The translations under genes were made by a program, and so were the position numbers. A DNA stretch of 64,000 bases from Paenibacillus sp. HGH0039 (GTDB lineage: Bacteria > Bacillota > Bacilli > Paenibacillales > NBRC-103111). This document shows positions 37,780-47,297 of this stretch, piece by piece. The first letter of the stretch is position 1. The number at the start of each line of letters is the position of its first letter. The notes beneath the pieces were generated by a model. The model saw only the letters and a list, made by a program, of their open reading frames with translations, made no database searches and was not told the DNA's origin. The stretch lies in assembly GCF_000411255.1 (NCBI RefSeq), contig NZ_KE150412.1, forward strand, positions 425,609 to 489,608. The letters are read 5' to 3'.

Positions 37780-38820
37780 TTAAAAGCTTGGCGCCCCGGG
37801 CGCGGGTGTCCGGTAAGTTTCGGACTGCGTCTGCGGATACGGCTGCCGTGAATAAGGCTGCGCGTACATCTGATTGTACGCTGTGTTGTATGCCGTGTTG
37901 TATGCCTGGTTCTGTGTCTGGTTCTGTGTCTGGTTGTACGCCTGGTTGTGTGTCTGCGTCGTATATGCCTGCGCGTTCGGCAGGGCATAGGGCCGGCCAT
38001 ACGAATTCGCCGCAGAAACGGGATTTGCGTAGAACGGCGAAGAATATGGGGCGGGATATCCGGAAGCAGGGTACCCGGCGCTTGAGATGCTCCCGTATGG
38101 AGCCGCCGGACCGCGATAGCCGATCGGAGCATTCTCGGGCGGATACGGCTGGGCGGGAGCGGCCCCGTAAGAAGCGGTCGGGTAACCCGGCGGAAGAATC
38201 GAGCCTACGTTAGCGGCAGCTCCGCTCCCCCGAATTTCACCGTTCGGTTCGCCGGAATCTCTGACTGTCTGCGGCTTTTTGCGGCAGTTGTCCAGCGGTC
38301 CGATCGCAACCGTTTTCGTGATGGGGGCGATCGCTTCTTTCCATTTTTCTTCATCCAGACAATAGGTTTCAGCCATTACACGGGCGGGGGTCAGCCTCAG
38401 AATATCCGAGCCCAGAATCACTTCAGGCGTAGGCGCATCGAATATCGCGATAAGATGGGTATCGTCTTCGGACGCCTCCTCATAATGCCACCACCCTTGC
38501 GGCACATTGGCCACCTGCCCCGTTTTAATGGGAATATGATAGAGCTTATTGGTAAAGGGATTGATAAACGAAACCGTAGCGGCACCCGAGACGCAGTAAA
38601 CGAGTTCTGTCGCGTTTTGATGATAATGCGGCTCCACATAGTGCCCCTTGCTTAAATAAATGTCGAGCAGAGAGGCGCTGCCCAGCGTATTGAGCTGCTT
38701 ATAGCCGAGCAGATTGATGTAATTGCGGCTGTTCGTTTTGAACACGGTGTTCTTCGGCAAATCATAAAAAAACTGGAGATCCGGTGAAGTGTAATCCATA
38801 TAGGAAATCGCCAAATTCAT
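37780..38820 (-). CDS. cupin-domain protein with Tyr/Gln/Asn/Pro-rich tail
   Basis: A 346-residue protein. Residues 1-165 are a cupin: motif 1 PHYHQNATELVYCVSG has the His-His-Glu metal ligands, and motif 2 includes PQGWWHYEE. From about 200 the sequence is low complexity, rich in Tyr, Pro, Ala, Gln and Asn, with repeats such as QNQTQNQTQNQ and AYNTAYNTAYNQ. There is no signal peptide. Such tails are common in spore coat or exosporium proteins, so a spore-layer role is likely but inferred. AAGGAGAAG precedes the ATG. A sigma-E-like promoter candidate lies upstream. Confidence 0.83.
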   Translation of the reverse strand: MNLAISYMDYTSPDLQFFYDLPKNTVFKTNSRNYINLLGYKQLNTLGSASLLDIYLSKGHYVEPHYHQNATELVYCVSGAATVSFINPFTNKLYHIPIKTGQVANVPQGWWHYEEASEDDTHLIAIFDAPTPEVILGSDILRLTPARVMAETYCLDEEKWKEAIAPITKTVAIGPLDNCRKKPQTVRDSGEPNGEIRGSGAAANVGSILPPGYPTASYGAAPAQPYPPENAPIGYRGPAAPYGSISSAGYPASGYPAPYSSPFYANPVSAANSYGRPYALPNAQAYTTQTHNQAYNQTQNQTQNQAYNTAYNTAYNQMYAQPYSRQPYPQTQSETYRTPAPGAPSF

Positions 38821-38861
38821 CTTCTCCTTATTCGTGATGACGGAACCTCTCCTCCTTCCTA

Positions 38862-38890
38862 TTTGTATGGGGGGACGAAATGTTTTATGT
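38862..38890 (-). promoter_or_regulatory. candidate sporulation (sigma-E-like) promoter of the cupin gene
   Basis: On the minus strand, CATACAAA (38862-38869) matches seven of eight positions of the sigma-E -10 consensus CATACAMT. ACATAAA (38884-38890), a weaker -35, lies 14 bases upstream, the usual spacing. Found by eye only. Confidence 0.35.
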
Positions 38891-39017
38891 GCTTAAGTAA
38901 GTCCGGACTTCCAAACCCGTAAGGAAGGAGTACTCGCACGAATCTCCAGCAAACGGCACCGTTTGGCGCTTCATGAAGCATGGCGTTTCTCGGCTTACAG
39001 AGATCAGCCGAACATGA

Positions 39018-39060
39018 CAAGGGACACCCTCACCGAATCCCGGGGTGTCCCTTGTTTATT
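39018..39060. terminator. hairpin after the heparinase-type lyase gene
   Basis: Stem AAGGGACACCC / GGGTGTCCCTT with a loop of about 12 bases, 25 bases after the stop at 39083. The T-rich side is on the plus strand (GTTTATTT), while the minus-strand side has few T, so it is a modest terminator for the polysaccharide operon. Confidence 0.6.
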
Positions 39061-39082
39061 TCAAGCACGTCATTCCCGTCAA

Positions 39083-41470
39083 TCACTCGCTGCCCGGTTC
39101 CATCAGCTCCAGCCCTGTCTTGCCGGAAAGGCGGACTGTTCTTGCACAGGTTTCCCCGGAATCGATTCCCCGTGCCGCTACTTCGACAACGCCCTCCGAG
39201 CGCCGTTTAAGATCTACCGCCTGGCCGGCCCGGTAAACGTGGACAAAATCAGCGGACGCTCCCTTATGGCTGTGCACAATCGCGGTCAGAAGCCTGCTGG
39301 GATCGACGGAATCTCCCGGAGTCTGTACGGCAAGCAGCTCATCGCCCGGCATAACAAGCGCTGTGTGGTACACGGATTCGCCGCCCAGCTCATACCGCAT
39401 CTGCACGGCAGCCGGAGCCGTCGGGTCCTGGTCCCGCTTGCCGGTTAACGGGTACCTCCCGCCGGATGCCCCTGTGAGCGGTTCATCCTTCAGGCTTTCC
39501 GCAAGCTGGACGGGATTCACTTCCGCGCTCCCTTCACAAGTTCCGGCTGCGGTCGGATACCCCTTGCCCGGCCGTTCTCCGGGTTCCTCCGAAACAGGCA
39601 ACGGTTCCGCAGCCGGATGCATCCACCACTCTACGGATCGCAGCCCGCCGTCATCCATGGTTACCCGGAACCAGTCCAGCAGCCAGCCGTCCGTCAGCAG
39701 AAGATGCCGGTCCAGAGTGCAGCCGGGATACGCTTCGGTCGATTGAAACCACGCGTAGAGAGCCTCCTCCGTTTCCTCGAATCGCCTGCACTGCCCCGTG
39801 TGGGGCGCCTGTGACAGGCCATCCAGTGTAACGGTGTTGTGGCTCCGCGTTTCGGAGTACCACGCTTGGCGCAGGGCGGACCCGTAAGGCACCACCCCGA
39901 AGTCCGGCGTCAGCGTCCCGGCGGGGTGCATGACGGTGAGATGAAGCTTGTCGAAATGGCCGTGAGCACCGCCGTGCCCGCCGAAATCGGCGAGGAACGA
40001 GAGCGGATTCCCGGCCCTCCTGCCGGCAGCGAAGCCGGTATCCGCCCAAAGCCTCGCGCCTCTCCGGGGCTCCCCTCCTTCACCGGCGGCATCCGGCTGT
40101 ACGTCCTCGCCGTACAGCAGCGCCTCCAGCCCGCAGCGGGCACGCGGCGACGCGAGAGTCCCGCCAAGCTGGCGGTACGCCTCGCGGAGAATCGGCCGCA
40201 GGCCGCCGATCCCGTAGCGGGACAGCCCCTGCTCGGCGATCTCGGCGATCTCCCGGGCGTAAGGCCCCCGCTCCATCGGGCCGTCGTGCAGGGCCGGGAG
40301 CACGCCCCGGTCGTCGGCCAGATCCGCCATGGCCTCGAACATCCCGCGCATCGACTGGCCGTTCCCGCCTTCGCAGGCGTACAGGTCGATGCCGAACCTC
40401 TCCGCCATCCGGGCGGAGATGAGATAGGCGCGCAGCACGAACACGTGATAGTACGTGCTGCCTTCAAACTCAAGTCCATCCGCGTTGACTCCGATGGACA
40501 AATGGTGCTTGAAGCCCCCTTCGCCTTCGATCAGCGCCTCCAGCGCGTCCTTCCGGCCTTGGGCCGCATAGACGCAGGAAAGGGAGGCGTTCAGCCAGGC
40601 GGTATAGTTGTTCTCGGCATTTTGCCGCTCGTGGATCAGAATATGACGATACTCCGTCATACTCTCCTCCAAGAGTCCCATGAAGATGCCGAGCGCAGCC
40701 GTCTCCTCCTCGCCGAACGATACGCCTTCGTCTCGCAGCAGAAGGTACGCGCCGAGCAGCGTCGTCGACCAGATGGCTTCGGTCAGCGCCTGGTGGAAGG
40801 CTCTGCCCTTCAGCATCCAGCCCTGCGCGCCCGCGTGCACGGGATAGAACGGGAACTGCTCCGCGTACGCGATAAGCAGTTCCTTGCCGAGCTGCGCACA
40901 GGACTCGTCGCCAAGGGACGCATGCACGGCAGCCGCTTCAAGGGCTGCCCGGGCCAGCGACTGGTGCTTGAACACCAGCCAGGCGCCCCGGTATTCTTCG
41001 CCTTCCAGCACGCATCCGTACGGACAGCGGAATGACGAGGCCTCCGCTTCGGCCGGGTCGAACAGCAGCTCCGTATGATGGACCGGGCACACATACTGGT
41101 GCCACCAGCCGCCGGGTTCCCGCGGAATCGCCAGGCTGCCTGCGGCATTCAGCCGGAGAAGCTCCTCACGGATGGCTTCCGCCGTCTCTCTCGCCCACGG
41201 AAAACGGGCCGCCTTGTCCCGGAGGCTTGCCTGTGACCGGGACAGCGGTCCCGAAGCCTCGGCCGGGCGGCCCCCTCCGCTCGGCTCGTTCTGCGGCATG
41301 ACTCCTCGGGGTGCGTTCCGGAGCTGCGGCCCCTTCTTGCCATAGCGCTGAATTGCGGGTTTGTCCGGCCCCTGCTGTCCGAATACGTTCTCAAGCCCCT
41401 GCCGGGATTCACCGCCATCGTGCAGTCTCATACGCTCCCGATCTCGCTCCCGCTCCCGTTCTCTTGTCAT
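39083..41470 (-). CDS. heparinase II/III-family polysaccharide lyase, cytoplasmic
   Basis: A 795-residue protein with the (alpha/alpha) toroid plus beta-sandwich plan of heparinase II/III lyases (PL12, PL15, PL17, PL21 group). Landmarks are NAENNYTAWLNASL, FEGSTYYHVFVLRAYL, and the heparinase core FGGHGGAHGHFDKLHLTV with YSETRSHNTVTLDG. No signal peptide is seen, so it probably cleaves imported oligosaccharides inside the cell. The N-terminus begins with an odd Arg-Glu run (MTRERERERDRER), and a Met at codon 14 is an alternative start. The start overlaps the upstream stop by four bases (ATGA), showing coupling with the dehydrogenase gene. Confidence 0.88.
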   Translation of the reverse strand: MTRERERERDRERMRLHDGGESRQGLENVFGQQGPDKPAIQRYGKKGPQLRNAPRGVMPQNEPSGGGRPAEASGPLSRSQASLRDKAARFPWARETAEAIREELLRLNAAGSLAIPREPGGWWHQYVCPVHHTELLFDPAEAEASSFRCPYGCVLEGEEYRGAWLVFKHQSLARAALEAAAVHASLGDESCAQLGKELLIAYAEQFPFYPVHAGAQGWMLKGRAFHQALTEAIWSTTLLGAYLLLRDEGVSFGEEETAALGIFMGLLEESMTEYRHILIHERQNAENNYTAWLNASLSCVYAAQGRKDALEALIEGEGGFKHHLSIGVNADGLEFEGSTYYHVFVLRAYLISARMAERFGIDLYACEGGNGQSMRGMFEAMADLADDRGVLPALHDGPMERGPYAREIAEIAEQGLSRYGIGGLRPILREAYRQLGGTLASPRARCGLEALLYGEDVQPDAAGEGGEPRRGARLWADTGFAAGRRAGNPLSFLADFGGHGGAHGHFDKLHLTVMHPAGTLTPDFGVVPYGSALRQAWYSETRSHNTVTLDGLSQAPHTGQCRRFEETEEALYAWFQSTEAYPGCTLDRHLLLTDGWLLDWFRVTMDDGGLRSVEWWMHPAAEPLPVSEEPGERPGKGYPTAAGTCEGSAEVNPVQLAESLKDEPLTGASGGRYPLTGKRDQDPTAPAAVQMRYELGGESVYHTALVMPGDELLAVQTPGDSVDPSRLLTAIVHSHKGASADFVHVYRAGQAVDLKRRSEGVVEVAARGIDSGETCARTVRLSGKTGLELMEPGSE

Positions 41471-42234
41471 CTCATCATCATCCCGCCGTTAACCTCGATT
41501 GTCTCTCCTGTCAGGTAAGATGCCAGATCGGAAGCGAGGTATAGCACCGCTCCGGCGACATCCTCAGGCGTCCCCTCGCGCTGAAGCGGAATGCCGTTAA
41601 TCGTGGCCTGACGGGCGGTATCCGTCGTAAACGTGGCGTGGAACATCGTGTTCCCGATAAACCCGGGAGACACATTGTTGACCGTGATGCCGCTTCCGGC
41701 GGCTTCTTTGGCCAGCCCTTTGGCGTAAGCCATCACGGCGCCTTTGCTGGCCGCGTAAATGCTGGAGCCCGGCCCGCCCCCGTTATGGGCCGCGACGGAG
41801 GTCATATTGACGATGCGCCCGGAGCCTTTGGCGGCCATACCCGGCAGCACTCTTTTGCACATAAAAACCGTGCTCTTGAAGTTGACGTCCATGATCCGCG
41901 TATACATGTCTTCGGTCATTTCCGCGTTCGGAACACGCTGCACCAGATGTCCGGCATTGTTGACCAAAATATCGACGGTGCCGCCGAAGGCCGCTTCCAC
42001 CTCGCTTACCAGACGGTCGATTTGCGCGATATCGGTCACATCGGCTTGGACCAGAACGGCTTCGCCGCCTGCTGCGCGGATCGTCTCCACGACTTCTTCT
42101 CCCTGGGCCGTATTGCTCAGGCAGTTAATGCCGACTTTCGCTCCGTGAGCGGCGAGAGCGACCGCGACGGCGCGCCCTATTCCCGCATTGGAACCCGTTA
42201 CAAGTGCAATTTTTCCCGTTAAATCGATAGCCAT
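41467..42234 (-). CDS. short-chain dehydrogenase/reductase, FabG-like
   Basis: A 255-residue NAD(P)-dependent Rossmann oxidoreductase. It has the cofactor motif TGSNAGIG (about 14), NNAG (about 91), catalytic Ser in NMTSVAAH and YAASK (about 160). The sequence is FabG-like, but it sits between a heparinase-type lyase and an SGNH hydrolase within a polysaccharide locus. A role in reducing or oxidising an unsaturated-uronate product (like DEH reductase or KduD) is therefore more likely than fatty-acid synthesis. This is inference from context. Confidence 0.88.
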   Translation of the reverse strand: MAIDLTGKIALVTGSNAGIGRAVAVALAAHGAKVGINCLSNTAQGEEVVETIRAAGGEAVLVQADVTDIAQIDRLVSEVEAAFGGTVDILVNNAGHLVQRVPNAEMTEDMYTRIMDVNFKSTVFMCKRVLPGMAAKGSGRIVNMTSVAAHNGGGPGSSIYAASKGAVMAYAKGLAKEAAGSGITVNNVSPGFIGNTMFHATFTTDTARQATINGIPLQREGTPEDVAGAVLYLASDLASYLTGETIEVNGGMMMR

Positions 42235-42235
42235 T

Positions 42236-43291
42236 TCAAATTCCCCCAGTTTCTCGGATAGATGTGCGCAGCTCGGTTAAAACCGGCTCAAGCAGTCGCG
42301 CCAAATTTTCCCCCATGCGGATATGCCCGTAATCGGAGGGATGGATAAGGTCGGTCGTCAGAGAAACAAAATCGGTCATGATTTCGCTTCCCTCCAGCAA
42401 ATGAAGCCGAGGATGATTCCGGTCCGAAACGTATCGTCTGAGCCTGTCATTGAAAATCAGGTCGCGTTTCGTAAACACATGCTCCTCATCCCGAAAAAAA
42501 GTCGCCCGGTTCGGATAGATCGTCGTGACGAAAACAGGCTTGTGCGGGTTGCGCCCCGTCACCTCATCGAGCAAGTAGGTGATCCGGCGTTCGAATTCCG
42601 GCGGGTCCATGACACTGCGCATATTGACGCCCAGCTCCAGAAATGCGGCATCCCAGCCGCTTCCGCGCGCCAAATGGTCGGCGGCTTCCTTCTCGCAGTA
42701 GCAGGTTCCGCTCAGCCCCAGATTAAGGGCATCGATTCCCAGCCTTCTGGCGGCCTGCTGCACGTAACTGTCGGTGTGGCTGAGCGAGCCCGCGCCCTGT
42801 GTGATGGAAGATCCGTAGGCGAGCAGAGTCAGCTGCGGCATCTCCGCTTTATGCGGCGGCCGAACCTCGTAACCGAAAGCGTCGACGTCATAAAAAACTG
42901 CCGTAAAGCGGTCGCAGTAAACGCGCCACACATCGGATGAGAACGCCCCGCTCTGCAGGGCGGACCTGTGCACCTCGGCAAACCTTTCCGGCTCCTCCAG
43001 CTGCAGAGTGACGGCCGTCCCGGCTTTCAAATCGTAAGCGCAGTGGAAAAAATCGCCCCGGAACACATAGACGCGGCCGTCCTTTTCCCGGGCTCCGAGC
43101 GTGATCCGCACATAGGGCGCTTCCGTCACAAAGCGGATTTCGCATCCGCTGGACTCCGCCGCTTTTGTGCGCCCTTTGGCCGACAGCGCCTCCCGGACTT
43201 CCCGGGGAAACCTCTGGAGGAGAAGACCCGGCAATCCCGGCCTCTGCTCCAGCTCCGAAACACTATGAAAATACACTCCGTTATGCAGCAT
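42236..43291 (-). CDS. SGNH/GDSL hydrolase with N-terminal beta domain
   Basis: A 351-residue hydrolase. The first 145 residues look like a beta-rich module. The SGNH domain follows with block I YGSSITQGAG (Ser nucleophile), block II Gly in NLGLSGTC, block III Asn in LELGVNM, and block V DLIHPSDYGH (Asp and His). No signal peptide is visible. In this operon it may remove acetyl groups from imported oligosaccharides, consistent with O-acetylated polysaccharides, but that is inferred. One base separates its stop from the next start. Confidence 0.88.
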   Translation of the reverse strand: MLHNGVYFHSVSELEQRPGLPGLLLQRFPREVREALSAKGRTKAAESSGCEIRFVTEAPYVRITLGAREKDGRVYVFRGDFFHCAYDLKAGTAVTLQLEEPERFAEVHRSALQSGAFSSDVWRVYCDRFTAVFYDVDAFGYEVRPPHKAEMPQLTLLAYGSSITQGAGSLSHTDSYVQQAARRLGIDALNLGLSGTCYCEKEAADHLARGSGWDAAFLELGVNMRSVMDPPEFERRITYLLDEVTGRNPHKPVFVTTIYPNRATFFRDEEHVFTKRDLIFNDRLRRYVSDRNHPRLHLLEGSEIMTDFVSLTTDLIHPSDYGHIRMGENLARLLEPVLTELRTSIRETGGI

Positions 43292-43331
43292 GCTTACGCC
43301 TTTCCCCGCCCATCCGGCAGCGGATAAGATG

Positions 43332-43356
43332 GCCCGGGTTGTTTGGACTCCCGGGC
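43332..43356. other. GC-rich hairpin between the hydrolase and lyase genes
   Basis: GCCCGGG and CCCGGGC flank an 11-base loop. On the plus strand T-rich sequence follows, but no plus-strand gene ends here; on the minus strand there is no T run. It may stabilise or process the operon mRNA between the secreted lyase and the downstream genes. Confidence 0.4.
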
Positions 43357-43402
43357 TTTTGATATCTTTTTTGAACGGAATTCCGATAAGTTCTGTGCTT
43401 AG

Positions 43403-46400
43403 TTACGGATTAATCGTCGTGATAAGCAGGACGGGAGCCTTAGCCGGATCCGTTCCTTCGAGGGAAGCGATTCTGGCCTCCCGGTCGTTTTCATTCATGC
43501 CGAGCCGGAAGCTGAGAACGCCGTCCTGAGCGGCTTGCGGGTTTTTATAAAACTCCGTGACATCGAAAACCACGTAACTGCCGTCCGCCAGAGGGCTCTT
43601 GGAGCCGAGCGGAATATCGGAATAAGTGCGCGCGGGCTGATCGTTGGCCGTTACCGCCGCCGGATTCCAGTCGTCATTCAGAATGCCGGTCAGTTGGAGG
43701 TCCGAACCGGACTGGGCCGAGGTGACGAACAGCTTCAACTCGACCGAATCGACCGGCTGCGCGAGCGCCGGGAGGGTTACTTTAACGTAACCGTTTCTGC
43801 GGCTGGCCGATTTCCGCTTAATCTGCATCTCGGTCTCCGTGCTGAAATTTGTTCCCGCCTTGTCGGACAGAATATTGTCCACATAGGTGTCTCCCCCGAT
43901 TGCAAACGGATTCGTGGAAGAAGGACGCACCGTGTACACAACCGACGGGGCTGTTTTGCCCCCGTAAGCTGCGCTTACCGAAGAAGTGCCCAGACTTGCC
44001 GGAGTCAGCCTGCCTTCGGTCGAGACGGCCAGCACGCCCGGATGGCTGCTTGTGAATACCGCGCCGGAAGGCACGGGCTCAGTAGACCCGTCGGAATAAT
44101 GCGCGACCACGACTAGCTGTTTCGGCACTCCGCCGAGAGCGAGCTGGGCCGGTACGCCCGTGAGGCTGATTCCCGTAAAAGCGGGCGTTGTCACACTAAC
44201 GGTGTTACTGGCTGTCGTATGCCCCGCTCTGTCCAGCGCTTCGATCTTGAACGTGTAAGCCGCACCCGGCTGCAGAGAACCCGCCTCGTACGACAAGACA
44301 TCTCCGAATACGGTGTCGATAAGAGCGCCGCTGCGGTAAATGCGGTAGCCCGTAATTCCCGTGTCGTCCGATGCGGCGGCCCATTTCAGCTTCACCGTAC
44401 GGGGTGTCACGCCGTCCGTCGCCAGCGGATTCGGAGACGGCCAGGCGGGCGCTGCGGCGTCCGTCCTGCCGTCGGCTACATACTCATCCGCTCCGACATC
44501 GGGTATACCCGACCGGGCTTCTCTCTCCATGTCTTCCGTTACGAAAGACAACGGACCGCCGCTCGCGTAATTGCCTTTGGAAGCGTTGATGGCCGGACTG
44601 TCCGCAGCGAGCTTCTTATAGGAGATATGGCGCAGCGGTTCATATTCGCTCGATGCCCACAACCACGGGTAGTCTTGAGGTCCGAGCTCCAGGGTGGCGT
44701 TTTGCATGCTCGGGTAGACGACTTTGACCTCGTCTTCCGTCAGCGGCGCGGAATTTCCGGTCACGAGCGGCACGCCTTTCTGCGGGAACATAAGGTTGCC
44801 CGACCACGTTAACCCCGGAATCGGCGTCATGATACGGATCAGCTCATCCCGGGAACCGACGACGATATTGTTGGCGAAGGTGAGATTTTTCGGCGCCGTT
44901 CCGTAGCGGACCATACCAAGCTCGAACCCGCTTTTGTTGTTCACCAGCGTATTGTTGGCGATCACGATGTTTTTGGCGATATAGTGATTGTTCGTCGGAT
45001 CGATGGGACTCGTCATGTTGTCGTTGTCGCCGGTCGTGAACGCAAGCGTAGCGTCCCAGTTCGTGCCGGTCAGACCTTCGAAATAATTGTTGTACACGTT
45101 GTGGTTCTCGCCGTAGACACGGACTCCGCCGGTGCCGAGCGGAGCATCGTCGGGATCGGGACTCAGCACCTGACGGCCTTTGCCGATGAACATGTTGCCG
45201 TACACGCTGGAGCCGCTGCCCGTTCGCAGCGTTACGCTTCCGAGCGACTCGACGAAATAGTTGTAGCGGATGGTGTTCGCCCCGCTCTTCACCGAAACGA
45301 TTTCCGTGTCCGAATCGCAGTGATCGAACAGGTTGTACTGGATCGTCGCATGGGCATCCAGACTGGATAAAACCGATACCCCGATGCGGATCGGCTCCGA
45401 TTCGTTGGACTGCCGCTCCAGCGTGTTGCGGAAAACGTTGTACTCGACCGTATCGTACTGGGTAATTTCGTACGGGATCGTGGAGCCTTCCGGACGGCTG
45501 GAGACACCGTCGAACAGAATGAACTTCCCTCTGTCGCGTTTGTTTTCCATCAAATTGTGATCGATGCGGTTATGGTGGCTGTTCGTTCCTTTGATATAAA
45601 TCCAGTTGGATTTGTCCGCAGCCGTCGTGGTGCTTTGGGAACGGAAGGCATTATTCGTAATCCGGATGTTGTTGGAGCCGTTCAGGTTAATCCACTTGTC
45701 CTGCGGATTCATCCGGAATTCCATATCCTGAATCGTGATATAGGAGCTGGTTTCAACCGTTATGCCCGTAGAAGGGAAAACGGCTTTGCCCTTGTGCTGC
45801 GCTTTTACGACAATCGGATTCTGGGCGGTTCCGTTCTTGCTGCGGACCGTAAATCCCGTGTAACTGCCGTCCGCCAGCTCGATCACTTCTCCGGGCACCG
45901 CCGCGTTGAGGCGGGTCAGCAGCTCCGCCGTCGTCGTGACGGGCGGCTTTGCGGACGCCTGCGGCACGGCGCTCACGGGCGCGCTTGCGCCGCTCTCGCC
46001 CGAGGCGTTCACGGCGCTGACCGTGAAGTAGTACGTCTGCCCCGGCGTCAAACCGGCGGCGGTGTACTCCGTCGCCGTGACCGGTGACGCGTTGAGCGGC
46101 GTGAAAGGTCCGCCGGCGTTCGCGGACATGCTCACGTTATAGCCGGAGGCGGATGGTACGGCCGTCCACGCCAGTTTGACGGCTCCCGCCCCCCAAGGGG
46201 ACGCGGACACGCCCGCCGGAGCGGACGGAACACCCGGCTGTCCGGGTCCGCCGCCCGTGTAGGCCGCCGCCTGAATGTCGTCGAAGGCGGTGGTGCCCGA
46301 CTGGCTGTAGAGGCCGACCCCGCCCGCCGTCAGCGGAGAAGCGTCGGTGCCCGACAGGACAAGCGTGCCGCCGTAGTAGCCGTCCAGCTTAAGGCTGCCG

Positions 46401-47122
46401 TCTCCCTGGTGAATCACGTCCAGCTTCAGCGGCAGGTAGCCCTGGCTGTCGAAGGAAGGATTCAGCACGGTATTCGGAACCGATACGCCGCTGGCGTTAG
46501 GACTTCCGGGCGACTGCGGGACAGCCGTTTTGGAAGTCCCCGTCACCCTCTCCAGATAAAACTGATAGCTGACCGAATTTTTCTTGGTCATAAACCGGTA
46601 ATAGGTCGGCTTCGTACCGCTGACCGAATATTTGGCGGCCAGTCCCGCGTAAGTGCTGTTGGCGCCGGTTACCTTCACCCGGCCGGACAACGTTAGACTG
46701 CCGTCCGTAAGGACGGGATTATCCGTTCCCCAATAGCCGTTGGCGATCAGATAGGCCGTGCCGCTGGTCGGATCCGTCTGCTGCAGGAAATGATTGGCCT
46801 CCGCGGACCCTGTGGCGGGCTCCTCGCCTACGCTCCAGCCGGCGCTTCCGCCTAGGACCGCTTTCCACGGTTGTGCGGCCGTAGGGCTGGCGCCTACCGG
46901 AGATGTGTATCCCGTCTGGGAAGAACCGTAGCTCTCGAAAGGTTCAAGCCACGGGCCGGTCAAGCCGGCGGCCGGGGCCGGATCGGTTAATTCCGCAGGC
47001 CCGCCTGTTTCGGTAGCGCTTACAGTTGTGACGAAAGCTAAGGAAAGGCATAGAGAGAGAACCAGCTGCAAACTTAGAAAGACACGGACACGCGTTCTAA
47101 AACCCGGCATGCTCTTAATCAT
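43403..47122 (-). CDS. secreted PL6-type polysaccharide lyase with FN3 and C-terminal modules
   Basis: A 1239-residue exported enzyme. Parts in order: signal peptide (to about 37, VSA); a beta-rich module (about 60-285); a fibronectin type III domain; a parallel beta-helix of the chondroitinase B/alginate lyase (PL6) type (about 390-790, with repeats like NIRITNNAF and TVEYNVFRN and the segment KRDRGKFILFDG); another FN3 (about 830-920); a Big2-like module; and a C-terminal carbohydrate-binding-type module (DTYVDNIL). AGAGG supports the ATG at 47122. It should make unsaturated uronate oligosaccharides from alginate or dermatan sulfate outside the cell. Confidence 0.87.
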   Translation of the reverse strand: MIKSMPGFRTRVRVFLSLQLVLSLCLSLAFVTTVSATETGGPAELTDPAPAAGLTGPWLEPFESYGSSQTGYTSPVGASPTAAQPWKAVLGGSAGWSVGEEPATGSAEANHFLQQTDPTSGTAYLIANGYWGTDNPVLTDGSLTLSGRVKVTGANSTYAGLAAKYSVSGTKPTYYRFMTKKNSVSYQFYLERVTGTSKTAVPQSPGSPNASGVSVPNTVLNPSFDSQGYLPLKLDVIHQGDGSLKLDGYYGGTLVLSGTDASPLTAGGVGLYSQSGTTAFDDIQAAAYTGGGPGQPGVPSAPAGVSASPWGAGAVKLAWTAVPSASGYNVSMSANAGGPFTPLNASPVTATEYTAAGLTPGQTYYFTVSAVNASGESGASAPVSAVPQASAKPPVTTTAELLTRLNAAVPGEVIELADGSYTGFTVRSKNGTAQNPIVVKAQHKGKAVFPSTGITVETSSYITIQDMEFRMNPQDKWINLNGSNNIRITNNAFRSQSTTTAADKSNWIYIKGTNSHHNRIDHNLMENKRDRGKFILFDGVSSRPEGSTIPYEITQYDTVEYNVFRNTLERQSNESEPIRIGVSVLSSLDAHATIQYNLFDHCDSDTEIVSVKSGANTIRYNYFVESLGSVTLRTGSGSSVYGNMFIGKGRQVLSPDPDDAPLGTGGVRVYGENHNVYNNYFEGLTGTNWDATLAFTTGDNDNMTSPIDPTNNHYIAKNIVIANNTLVNNKSGFELGMVRYGTAPKNLTFANNIVVGSRDELIRIMTPIPGLTWSGNLMFPQKGVPLVTGNSAPLTEDEVKVVYPSMQNATLELGPQDYPWLWASSEYEPLRHISYKKLAADSPAINASKGNYASGGPLSFVTEDMEREARSGIPDVGADEYVADGRTDAAAPAWPSPNPLATDGVTPRTVKLKWAAASDDTGITGYRIYRSGALIDTVFGDVLSYEAGSLQPGAAYTFKIEALDRAGHTTASNTVSVTTPAFTGISLTGVPAQLALGGVPKQLVVVAHYSDGSTEPVPSGAVFTSSHPGVLAVSTEGRLTPASLGTSSVSAAYGGKTAPSVVYTVRPSSTNPFAIGGDTYVDNILSDKAGTNFSTETEMQIKRKSASRRNGYVKVTLPALAQPVDSVELKLFVTSAQSGSDLQLTGILNDDWNPAAVTANDQPARTYSDIPLGSKSPLADGSYVVFDVTEFYKNPQAAQDGVLSFRLGMNENDREARIASLEGTDPAKAPVLLITTINP

Positions 47123-47240
47123 CCATCCACCATCCTCTCGGTTTCGATTCATGCCTATTATAAGTTCCGCCGGACCGCAAACCCATGACGCCTTTTAATC
47201 TGCATTGTGTTTTTTTAATTTCCGCCGCCTCCGGGAAAAT

Positions 47241-47270
47241 AAAAAAACGCCTGCTCTAAACGAGCAGGCC
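47241..47270 (-). terminator. terminator of the YesN-YesM regulator genes
   Basis: Perfect stem GCCTGCTC / GAGCAGGC with a five-base loop, followed on the minus strand by seven T. It sits 28 bases after the stop at 47298. Confidence 0.92.
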
Positions 47271-47297
47271 CTGCTTACTGTAGCATCTGGTTCAAGT

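Noticed and set aside
39839-41035. Plus-strand open frame of 398 codons
   Set aside because: Antisense to the heparinase-type lyase in a GC-rich stretch, where long shadow frames are expected.
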